From contig MNCI01002316.1 in the NCBI GenBank assembly GCA_015680685.1, positions 97,448 through 160,467 of the forward strand: DNA of 63,020 bases, in the 5' to 3' direction. Each line of letters opens with the position of its first letter. Positions within the stretch are counted from its first letter, which is position 1. The notes beneath the pieces are model-generated. The model saw only the letters and a program-made list of their open reading frames with translations. It had not been told where the DNA came from and searched no databases. Both the position numbers and the translations under genes were made by a program. This document shows, piece after piece, positions 37,901-49,900 of this stretch. This stretch comes from Gnetum montanum (taxonomy: Eukaryota; Streptophyta; Gnetopsida; Gnetales; Gnetaceae).

Positions 37901-40900
37901 TTAATTCCTCTTTGCTCTCTCTTTGATTTCTTCAAGGTTTTGTTTTCCTATAGTAATTGCATCGTTTTGCTCCTCATACGGATTGCTGAGAGTTGGGACT
38001 TTTTCCACCATTTAAAGGCACAACGAGGCCGAAAGGCTTACTTTACCGATTATTGATGCCTTTAATGGATAATTGATCCTTTTTAATTGGATAAAGATAT
38101 ATTTATTGGGTGATAAACGATCATTTTACATTAAATGAAATCACAATTATTCACTAGCCAAAATTCAAAAGGAAATCTAAAATAAATATTGTGTTTGCAC
38201 ATATGCTCCCATGCCATAAAATATCATTTCAAATCATGATAATAATAACAACAATAATAATAAGAGAAGAAAAGTGTAAGCTATAACCAATTATCATATT
38301 ACCTTTATCAACCTTTGAGGCATCTTGTTCCGTTCATAGATATCTATCATATAAGAGCAGAATCCCCAAGGCACAGAATTCAACTTTGTACCTATTTTCT
38401 TCTCCCAAAAGGCATGTGCTTCTTCCACTCTGTTGTCTTTCTCCAATGCACGCACAAACTGTCTATAAGTTCCCATTGTCATACCTTGCCCCTTGCTTAT
38501 CATCCATTTGATCACCTAAAAAGCATCATACAAAACCAATATTCAAAGGAAATGAAATGGAAGACTAATTATTTAGAATTCTAAAAATTGTGTGTAAATG
38601 AACTTGCATTCAATAAAGGTAAAACCTTATGGGAGATGACATAAATAATATTTATACTCTATCAAGTAGAAATCTAATTGCCAGGCTTTAAAAAGCTAGT
38701 AATTGTTGTACATGATTGAAGAATTGCCATGATTTCAAATGACATTCTTGCATAGTCAACATGACAGCAATTCTTTTAGCATTTAATTGAGTCAATCTGT
38801 AAATATATCTTCTATCATGTTTTCAAATCATAATCAAGAGCCATTTTAATTGCTCAAAGAATACATATTACATGAAAATGGATAATAATCAAAATTTCAT
38901 CTGAAATTAATTCACTTCAAAGAACTTGTGCGAATTAGAAACCAATAATCTACATTGCAGAGCCAGAAGGCAACTTTCAAAAATTCAACAACCAATCAAC
39001 GTACAATACACCAAATTCACAATCAGTATCCAAAATCTTGACATTTAAAGTCTTTCAGAAGTTTTTATGTTCTCTCTGTAATTCACATCCAGTATAAATT
39101 GCTATGAACGTATGTTTACTTGCTTCTGCGGAAAATGAACTCGCATTAATGATTACTATTAAAGCCCTTTCGAACCAGGTTAAGCAATCTCACTTTATTT
39201 TACATTTACTTTTTAGGTTGTATAATGAATTTCTTCCGTGTTCTTTGAAAGCATGGAGCACTAAAGAGATAAACCAAATGACATTAATAACATAACCGCC
39301 CAACACCATGACAGTTCAAACACAGGCTTACTTGGGCTAGGCTCAATATCTTGAACCATCACACTTAACAAGTTGAGTTGCACCAGCCTCCAAAGATATT
39401 CAATGAAGCAGAGACCAATCATAAGTTGCTACATCGAACATAGTCCAAAAAGTGTTCAGATAAATGTTTTACATGAAATTTGAAAAAGCCTGACTCACCG
39501 TTAAAACTGGTCAAATAAATAGTTAGATTGATTTCAACACAAAATGTCGTTTCACATTGTATAACTATTGTTTGCCTTTATATCTCACGTAAGCTACCTA
39601 AGGTGGATGTTTAAAAATACATTTAACAATATAGGTGTCTTGCTTGCAAAACTAATTGCGAGCGAGTCCTACAAAAGTGTATATTACCTCTAATTGTATG
39701 CATCAAATGTCGTTGAGCTTTGGAGACTTGGGGATGCAAAAATGTGTACCCAAGATGCAGTGGGTACATTTGGAAACGTGGTAGGAAACACAAGTGAAAG
39801 TACTATGTCTATCATCATCATCCCAGCCTTATCAAGGGCCAAATAAGCATTAATACTTATATCTTGAATGTCCTTCTTTATGCAAGCAAACCAAATATGT
39901 TTTAGTGTACCTCTTTGTTGGTTCTCCTCAACTTTAATATATATAAAAATTTGGAGGATGTAAAGCAGGTGAACTCAGTAACTTAGCATGCACAATCCAG
40001 TTACCTAGCTTAATATCTCTAAAATGGAACAAATCATACCTACCCATTTCAAATGGCTGCTTCTCTTAGCCTGCTACAGAACACTTAAATAAACACTCAA
40101 ACACACTTCTATGCAAAGATATGTAGTAAAGCCTCTCTGCACATTCAATTCTTAACATGAACTGCCTAGCTATATAGAAATGAAATCTAATTGAATCCAT
40201 AGTTAGTAAAAGTTGTATTATTTAATTTTTTTATGCACACGTCTTATGCTACATTCCCATATGTTTTGATATGAATTTGCATTTCAGAAATGTACCAAAC
40301 ACATACATTTTTGTGGAGATGCAAATCCATGGTGCATAGCTCTAATTCCATTGAAAAGTCCACAGCTACCATTTATGGTAACATTAACAATCATAATCAA
40401 AACATGATCTTCATTGACTTCAAAAAAACCATATGACAGAGTGGTTAGAGATATTATTTAGTGGGCCTTATGGAGGAAAAACATCTCTGATAAATATATT
40501 AAAGTGATTCAAGACATGTATAAAGGAGCTACCTACTAAAATTAGAACAGCTTGTGGAATAACATCTAATTTTCCAGTCACAGTAGGTCTACATCAAAGG
40601 TCTGCACTTAGCCTGCACTTATTTGTCATTAATATGGATGAATTAACAAAAGAAATACAAGATGAAATCCCTTGTTGTATGCTATTTGCAGATAATATTG
40701 TGTTGGTGGATACAACTCAAGAATATATTGCTGCTAAAATGGAAAAGTGGAGAAATGCTCTAAAATCAAAAGGCTTAAAAATTAGCAAAAGTAAAATAGA
40801 ATATATAGAATGCAATTTTAACAATAGCATAAACAGTGGTGAAATAAAAGTGACAATTCAAGGCAAAAAAGGTCCCTCACTGCAAATAGCTTCACTACTT

Positions 40901-43900
40901 AGGATCAATCCTCCCAATCAAATGGTGAAATTGATAAAGATATTAGAAATAGAATTGAGGTAGGATCGTCAAAATGGAAAGAGACTAGTGGTGTTCTATG
41001 TGATAAAAAAATACCAATCAAATTAATAAGGAAAATTTATAGGACGGCAATCAAGTTTGCTATCTTATATGGTGCTAAATGTTGGTCTATATAAAAGAGG
41101 CATGAACAAGAAGTCAATGTAGTAGAAATGTGAATGCTCTTATGGATGTTGAATGTTACTAGAAGAGATAAACTACATAATACAAACATTAGAGGAAAAC
41201 TTGGAATGGCTTCTATTTCAAATAAGCTACAATAATGGTGACTTAAATGGTTTGGACAAGTGCCAAGAAGATCAAACAATAAGCCTACAAACAAAGGTTG
41301 CTACATCATTGTTCTAGGGAAGCCATTGAAAGGAAGACCAAAGAAGACATGGGAAAAAATGATCGAAGATGATTTGAAGAAATTACAAATAAACAAGGAT
41401 GTAGCTCTTCATAGAGGCAAATGGCAAAAAAGAACTTATGTAGCCAACCCCATTTTGTTGGGACAAGGCTAGGATAATGATGATGAATCAAGACACTGGC
41501 TTTTGATAAGGGCTTAGTGCATGATTCTTAGTCCATTGTGTAGTGTAAATATCATCTAAAGTACATGTCCAAGTTCTTAATGATTACAAGTCTTGCTTTT
41601 CATAGTATACTAATTTGGCACTCTTTTCAAACTATAATATTAATAAAGTTTTAAAGAAACCTGAACAACACGATGCCACTTTTCCTTTTTTTCCAATTGA
41701 TGCAGAGCTATTTTTAGGACAGCAATTGGAAAGGTTGGCTCCCATGCAACCCAGGAATCTAAAGCTCCATAAACGGCTTCTCTTGAATTTTTGGTATTTA
41801 GTACCTGAAATCAGATAAACAAATGGTTTAATAAGCAGAGAACAATGACTCTCTGATTAACAAGTCATCTTTAGTAAAGACAACACATAAATCAACTAAA
41901 TAGATATCCCAGCAATGTAGGAAAGCATTTAATAAATACATGTGTCTAAATTTTGTAGCATAAGGAAATACATACGTTTAAGAAATACAAACATAAGAAA
42001 ACAACACGAAGAAAGTCATTCACAGTAACAGTTGAAGATGATACGTTTGATGCTTCTTCCTCTTAAAAAGTGTCAAACATTATATCAAAGAAGTGGAAAT
42101 AAAAGGAATAACAAAAGGGTCTCTGATGTAGACAAGACATAAGAAATATATAAACTTACAAATACAATGGGACAGTGTAATGAGGCCAACAATATCAGAT
42201 GGCATGTAAATTAGGCATTAGGTAGCTTTCAAAATGGAAGGGTGTACGGCTTTTCAACTTCACACTTTAAATGAGGGTTTAATGTTTTTACACTTTAATT
42301 CAAATTAGGATAAGGATTGAATCCCTGCAGCCAGTCACTAGTTTACTGGTGCTAATAGTCTAGCTCTTGTCAAACTCAAATCTATTTGAAAAAGTTCACT
42401 TTTAATTATGAATAACCAACTTGAAAGAGGCTTTTCCCAATTTCTTCTAGAGAAGAACTCATAACAGGCAGGAATGCAGAATGAAATTGAAGAGTCTAAA
42501 GGGCCCTGGATCTACAATCTAAGCTTAAAGGAAATAAAAAACTTTGTTAGAACAAGCACACTCTTGTTAAACTTTCTTAAATTCTGTTATGTCTCTCTTA
42601 TATTATGAATGAATATGTGCTGCTACAATTATATAGGCCTTGATCTCCCAAAAATAGATTTGGAGAGATAAGCATGAATCTCGGAAATCATGGGGATGAT
42701 CCTTATCATCTTATTTAAGGATCTTCTTAATATGGGATAACCTAAACATAGGATTGGATAAGAATTACATGAATAGGATCTTATCTTATTTAAAATAGAT
42801 TAATAGATGAGATCTATCTAATTCTATTGTGGAACATCTAGTCATCATATTCCACAAACCCCCCCATGATGATAAGAGGTTCCACTCCTAAGAAGTCTCA
42901 AAAAGACTCAAACTTTTCACGGCTCAGAATCTTAGTAAAGATGTCTACCATTTGTGCTTCAGTTGCACAATGTTCCATGTTGAGTATGTTATCTTGGATC
43001 AAGCTTCTGGATGGTGATGCTTGATATCTATGTGCTTGGAATGCCCATGATGAACAGGATTGTGAGCCACCGCAATAGCATTGCTATCATAGTATAAGCA
43101 AATGGGAGATTCAAGTGTATATTCCATTTCAATGAAAACAAAGTGGATCCATATGGCTTGAGTAGCAACATTCGATGCAGCAATGTATTCTACTTTTGTT
43201 GCTGAGAGTGCAACTATAGATTGCTTCATGAGATAAGTGATGGACCGAGGAAGAAACAAAAGCTAGAAGTTGACTTTCGATCTTCAAGGTCACCTCCCCA
43301 GTCTGCATCAATGTATCCCAATATCTTGAAATTTGTATGTCGATGAAACGTGATCCCATAATCTGTAGTAGTTTTTAGGTATCACAATACCCGTTTTGCA
43401 ACTTTCCAATGTGATTCATGCAAATCTTGCATGAACGAAGAAAGGTAATGTACAACATATTGGATATTTGAACGAGTATTGGAGAGATACATTAAACTAC
43501 CAACCAGGGATCTGTATAGTGAAGGGTTGATAGATAGGGATTTGTCATCCCTGGTAAGTTTTGTACCAAAGGCAAGTGGTGTATCTAAAGAATTACAATT
43601 AATCATGCTAAATTTTTTAATTAAGAATCAGGCAAATTTCATTTGGCATATGGAAATTGATTTTGTTTTTTGGATAACTTGAAAACCCAAAAAATATGAC
43701 ATCTTCCCTAAATCAGACATTTTGAATTCCTTTTTCATGGCATTAAGAAAATTATTTCCTAATGCAATTGTAGATGAAAAATAGATTAAATCATCTACAT
43801 ATAAACAAACAAAAATAAAATCATCTCCAGATACCTTTTTGTATATTGTTGTTTGAATCTGAAGATTGGTGAAGCCTTCTTGCATAAAAAATGCATGAAT

Positions 43901-46900
43901 AAGTGCGTACCATGCACATGAAGCTTGCTTGAGCCTGTATAATGCTTTATAGAGCTTGTAAACATGATTTCATTGTCCTTCATCAATGAAGCCTAGTGGT
44001 TGTTCCACATAAACTTCTTCATTAAGAAATCCATTGAGGAATGCAGAAGCCACATCCAAATAAACCACATAGCTAGCTTGTGCAGCAATGGCAAAAAAGA
44101 TCCTCACGGATTCCATCCGTGAAATAGGAGCAAAGTTATCATCAAAGTCTCTACCTTGTTGTTGGAGATATCCTTTGGCAACTAGGCGAGCTTTGAATTT
44201 TTCTATTTCACCATACTGATTTCTCTTAATTTTAAATATCCATTTTAAACTGATAACAGCCTTACCATACCGATTTCTCTTAATTTTAAATATCCATTTT
44301 AAACTGATAACAGCCTTACCATACTGATTTCTCTTAATTTTAAATATCCAACAATTATCCAACACAACTTCGATGACTGTAGATGGTTCCAGTAAACCAT
44401 CATTGCTTCCCCCCATCGGCGTAAGTAGCACAGAAAAATCATCGTCCATGGCAATGAAGAGAGCATCCTCAATAGATTCCACGTCCTGGGGTGGTGGAGT
44501 AGTGTCGTTACGAAAATGACTACGGGTCATGTGCTTTGTAAAATTTGTATCCAGCATGTTGGAGGCTCAATGATATTGAGCTAGCCGAGAAGTGGATGGA
44601 ATCTACCATGATGTGGACATTGTTGATGTAGAAGGTGTGCCAGATGGAATGATTTGTGGGGGCGTTGCTGCAAAGGGTTGTCCTTGAAGAGGGAATGAAA
44701 TCGGATGATGCTGTTGCATAGCATTGGCCTTTGAAACACTTTGATTTTTATCCCAACGTGAAGCAATGTTGTAAATAGATGCCTCGTTAGAATGAGTTGC
44801 CTCCCACCCTGGATGTTGCAAGACAAATGAAAAACATGGTGGTAATGAGGATGAAAAATAGTGTAGAATACCATAATGTGGTGGCATGATGTATCGATTG
44901 GGCTGTTGGAAAGTTGGAGAAGATAAAATGGGACCACCGTATTTGGCCAGTGCATGACTAAAATGGGCAAGGGATGAGAACATGGATGTAGCAGAAAAGT
45001 GAGGAAAAACAGCACCGTGGATGGCCATGCCGCTGTAAAGTGGCTTGTGTTCTCCGTGGCTAAAACTGGAAAAATAGTCCTGTGTATTGTTTGGGTGATG
45101 TGTGTTGATAGGACTTTGCATATTGTTTGGGTGATGGGTGGTGACGGGAATTTGTGGGAAGGAGCAGTTGGTGTGTGCTTGACTTGTGCTGCTAGGAGAT
45201 GATGATTGTAGCTGAAAAGAGGTGATCGTTCTTGTGGGGAAAATGTCTTCTGGTTGCTGTACGTGGATGCCTGTGTGTGGACAGGCAGGAGAAGTATTGC
45301 CTAGGTTGACGTTGAAGGGATGGCGTTGAAAGGAGGGCAAATAAATCAGGTGTAAGCGGCTGCAAATCAGAAAACATTCTGCTGCTGGTAGGACCCTCCA
45401 TCGTCTTGTGTTGGCCTTGAGAACTGTTGAAAAAATTGGCAGATTTTCCAAGACGTTGGCCCAAGCCAACTTATGCATAGAGAACATGACGTTTTGTGGT
45501 ATGGGCATGCTGCCATAATGTTGGAACATTTCCTCCATGAAATTCACATCACGTGAATCAACCACCTTTTTATTTGCATCATAACACCTGTATTGTAACA
45601 CCCACTCATAGGGAGCAAGAGTTGGCATCCGAAGCCCCCTAAAAAGAAGAAAGTTCAAAGAAGAAAATGCCCAGGTGGCTTTCTTTCTACAACAATCAAA
45701 CTAACATTAACCTATAAAATTAAAACGAGATCAATAACGCCCAGATCTAGCTCAAGAATAGGTCAATCAATATTAATTTAAGAATTAAGAGATAATTTTG
45801 AAAGAAAATAGGCATAGTAAAATTTCTGTGCAAGATGCATTAGATTAAAAGATAAAAGCTTTTTATCATTCAACCTAAAAAGAAATATTTAATTAAGATG
45901 ATTTGCACACTTGAAAACCAAAGAAATGACCACATAAGTAGATAAAATAATAATCTCATATTTGTTCAATCACATAATAATATTTTATAATTTCCAGCCA
46001 CACACAAAAACAAGATCTGAATTCAACTCTTGTAACCATTTTACCAGTAATCATTTAATCAGGAAATTCATATGTTCAATAACATAGAATAGATAGATCA
46101 CAACCATAAATTAACATCCTAGGTTTTCCCCCACTCCATCAACTTATAGAAAGATATTAAAATCAAACTTGAGAAGGTGTAGGAAGAAAATAAGTATAAT
46201 TCAAGATTTAGATCCAAGATTTATGCATTCAAAAGGGGAGGGTTTATCAACCGAATTCCAACCAAAATCCAAGAATTCAACAATCCACAATTATCAATGG
46301 GCCCAAGGATACTCTCGCTTTCTACCGGCAGTACCAATCCTCACATCAAGGATCCATAGCCCCTATTGGCAATCCTTTGCCAAAATGCCCCAAATCATTA
46401 TGGGTGTTTCTGAATCATTACAGAAACAACTCTCATCCCACTCTTTCAAGGATGGGCAAAGAGATCCAAAAGAAATAAGTCTAAGCTTACAACAACAATC
46501 TTGATATTTTCCTTGGCAATCCTTTGCCATACATGCCCCAAATCATTATGGGTGTTTCTAAATCATTACAGAAACAACTCTCATCCCACTCTTTCAAGCA
46601 TGAGAGTGCAAAGGTTGGGAGGAAAGATCAAAGAAAAATATAAGTCTAAGCTTACAACAACAATCTTCATATTTTCATACAAGCATTGCAAAGGTGGTTA
46701 AACAAGCAAGAAGAGAAAAGTGTGAGAAAATCAGCCCTTGCTAGCCATTATCAAACATAACAAAGATGGATCATTTTACCTCCTTGCTTAGATATCTTGC
46801 TTATTAGGAGGAATTATCCAAATATTGGATTGCTATGCCGCACTTGCTTTCTTCCTCTTTGCTATCTCTTGTAGTAGTGATCGTCTTCTCTTCCTTCGCA

Positions 46901-49900
46901 ACCACACTCCTTGTTGATGTATCCTTCTTCTTTTTTTGTGTTTTGCAAAGCTACTTTTGCCTTGTGTGTTCTCTTTTTTTCCACTCCTCCTCTTCCTATT
47001 TGTAGGTGGAATAAGGGATAATGAATGGTTTCTTGTAACTAACTAGTTGGGGACTGTTCGTATTCATTTCTTTAGTTTCCTGTAACTGACTAGTTGGTGA
47101 CTATTCGTATTCTTTTCTTTCTTTTTAAAGTTCTCCCCCTCTCTCTCTCCCTCTTCCTATTTGTAGGTGGAATAAGGGATAATGAATGGTTTCTTGTAAC
47201 TGACCTGCTAGGGACTGTTCGTATTCTTTTCTTTAGTTTCCTGTAACTGACTAGTTGGGGACTATTCGTATTCTTTTCGTTGGTTTCTTGTAACTGACTA
47301 GTTGGGGACTGTTCGTATTCTTTTCTTTGGTTTCTTGTAACTAACTTGTTGGGGACTATTTGTATTCCTTTCTTTGGTTTCTTGTAACTAACTAGTTGGG
47401 GACTGTTCATATTCTTTTCTTTCTTTTTAAAGTTATCTCTCTTTCTCTCTCTTTTCAACCATGGATCATGAGTTCAATTCTCTTCATGATCACTATAATA
47501 AAATCAATAAAGTAAGTATATTCACAAGTTGCAAGTTCAATTCCTAAATCAACAATTTTTTGATATTTTAGAATTCAGATTTTGCTAGATCTCAAGTTCA
47601 ATTCCTCTTGAACATTCCAACATAATATCTCTCTCTTTATCATTCAAAATTGTCATAAGATGCAAGGAAAGAGTTTTCAAATAGATTCATGACAAGGGCA
47701 ATTTAAGATACATAATCAAATAAGGCACCTTCTTTTTCAGGTTATCAACGATGTGAATTTTTTCATCGTCTTACGAGCCCTGAAAGGTCATCACGTGACC
47801 TTTCTACAGCAATGGAGAGGGTACTTATACTCTACTATTTAACTAAAAAGAGCATTGCATCACATTTAGATAAAATAAAATATAAAGCTACAGTATTTGC
47901 ACAAAGTATCCCTGATTCATGGGTCAGGTTCCTCCAACTTGATTCATGGGTCAAGTTCCTCAATATGAACATTCTTTTGCATCTCAACATACCTGTTTTA
48001 GCTCNCCATATATTATTTATTATTATTAATTTAAAACATTCCCAGCATGTATTTTAAATCATATTTCTGATGCATAAAGTATTTTAAACATTTATCATAA
48101 TACATATAAAAATATGTCAACAAATTTATCACTATTCCCACCATTTCCATCATAGTCCAAATAGAGCACACACACAAGTTGTCAACAAAACATGCACACA
48201 AACACATAGAAAGACTATTACAATCATTAACGCAAAAACTCAAGGAAAAGTGGTTTGTTACATGTATGCTTTGGAATTTAACACATATCCAATAAAAATA
48301 CAGTGTAGATTTCATATCTAATTTTTTCTGATTTTGTGTAGGGATTTGCACATAGCAAGGTGAACCAAAAATTTTCAAATGAGAGATATTGGGTGGATAA
48401 CCATTCCATAATTCATATGGTGTTCTATCTAGAATTGACCTTGATGGCACCCTATTTAAAAGATAAATTGATGTTGCACAAGCTTCTGCCCAAAACTTAT
48501 TCTCTAAACTTGACATTTAGAGTAGACATCTTGCCATTTCAACCACTATTCTATTTTTTCTCACAGCAATGCCATTTTGTTGAGGTGTGAATGATGTGGT
48601 AGTTTGATGAATAATCCCATTTTTCTTGCAAAATTCATCAAATTCATTTGATAAAAATTCACCACCACAATCTATTCGGATTTTCTTAATTGTATTGCCA
48701 CTTTGATTTTCTACTTTCACCTTGAATTCTTTAAAAAATCCCAATGTTTGATCTTTTAATTTCATAAAATACCCCCAAGCAAATCTTGAAAAATCATCCA
48801 CTTTGATTAACATATATCAGTTTTTACCTAGGCTCAATGTTTGCATGGGACTAGATAAATCCATGTGAACTAGATCTAATTTTTCTTGAGATCTATGTTC
48901 TTTTCTAGGAAACAACAACCTTGTAATTTTTCCTAGTTGACATATGCCACAATCATGATTATCTGGCAAAGAAAAATTTGGCATACCTCTTACAATTTTT
49001 CCTTTTTGCATGTGGTCAATTGAGCCAAAGTTGACATGTCCTAACCGAGCATGCCATAACCATGCTATGTCTTCAATGACAGTAAGACAACGAACATCCT
49101 TTTGCATCTGTAACTTGTACATTTGATTCTTGGTTATAGGAATAATGGCAATACCTTTATCATCATTAGCATTAGAAATTTTACAAACACCTTTTTCAAA
49201 TTCAACACGATACCCATTGCGACATAATTGCCCCACACTTAATAAATTGTTTGAAAGATCTAGAACAAAATAGATCTGGGAAATAACATATTTGTTACCT
49301 TGAGTTGTGAAGGCAAGTGATCCAATCCTGGCAATGGTTAACTTCTTCCCATTACCTATAGTTACCTTTCCATCATATTTTTTCAAGCTTGAAAACAGTT
49401 TCTTATTCCCTGTCATGTGATTGCTACACCCACTATCAACATACCGAATGTTGTTGTTGTTGCTAGCATCTGGTACCTTTGTGGAGATCAAGAGTTGATC
49501 TTCCTCCTTTTCAATGTAAAATAATTTCTCACCTTTTTTTTGGTCTTCATGTTCTACAATTTTTGCTTTGCCCTTCTTTTCATACTTCTTTCTTGACCAA
49601 CATTCAAGAGTATTGTGGGTGTTGGTACCACAAAAATCATAATGCTTACCTTACTTTGATTGATTTGATCTTCCACGACCATGACCTTCGGATTTGCTAT
49701 GACCACGTCCACATCCTCTAAATGAGGATCCACTTGAGGATCTTTGATGTTGATTTTGATTCCAATTGGATGTCCTCTGAAATTGTGCTTGAAATGCATT
49801 TGCTGTTGAATCCTCACAATCAGCAATTCTTTGCTCGTATGTCCTTAAGCTTCCTGCGAGCTCAACCATGGTCATCTTATCAAGATCTCTTGCTTCTTCA

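Larger units (their letters stand above)
35173..38302 (-). other. Intron 5 of the PPR-like gene
   Basis: GTAATA...CCACAG, 3.1 kb. It contains the duplicated acceptor, a possible retrocopied coding fragment (35449-35741, plus) and a tRNA-like sequence (36440-36513, minus). Confidence 0.8.
45594..48262 (+). mobile_element. 2,669-bp TG...CA insertion inside the Copia element (solo-LTR-like)
   Basis: It begins TGTAACACCCACTCA and ends TTTGTTACA, with matching termini TGTAAC/GTTACA. It is flanked by the 5-bp duplication TGTAT (45589-45593, 48263-48267). Removing it rejoins the Copia integrase between the codons for AY and RCYD. No RT, integrase or internal LTR pair is seen. Termini and target size fit a solo LTR of a gypsy-type element with unusually long LTRs, or a small non-autonomous LTR element. 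It contains two tandem-repeat arrays and the ambiguous base at 48005. Confidence 0.82.

Noticed and set aside
39811-39900. Possible third RTE LINE 3' end (atcatcatcatcccagccttat)
   Set aside because: Only about 30 bp resemble the LINE tail. The following sequence does not align, and simple-sequence similarity is likely.
47090-47458. 122-codon minus-strand frame with repeated KKEYEQSPT-like motifs
   Set aside because: It is the translation of the 47-bp minisatellite. The repeats in the peptide follow the DNA repeat, with no domain or start context.
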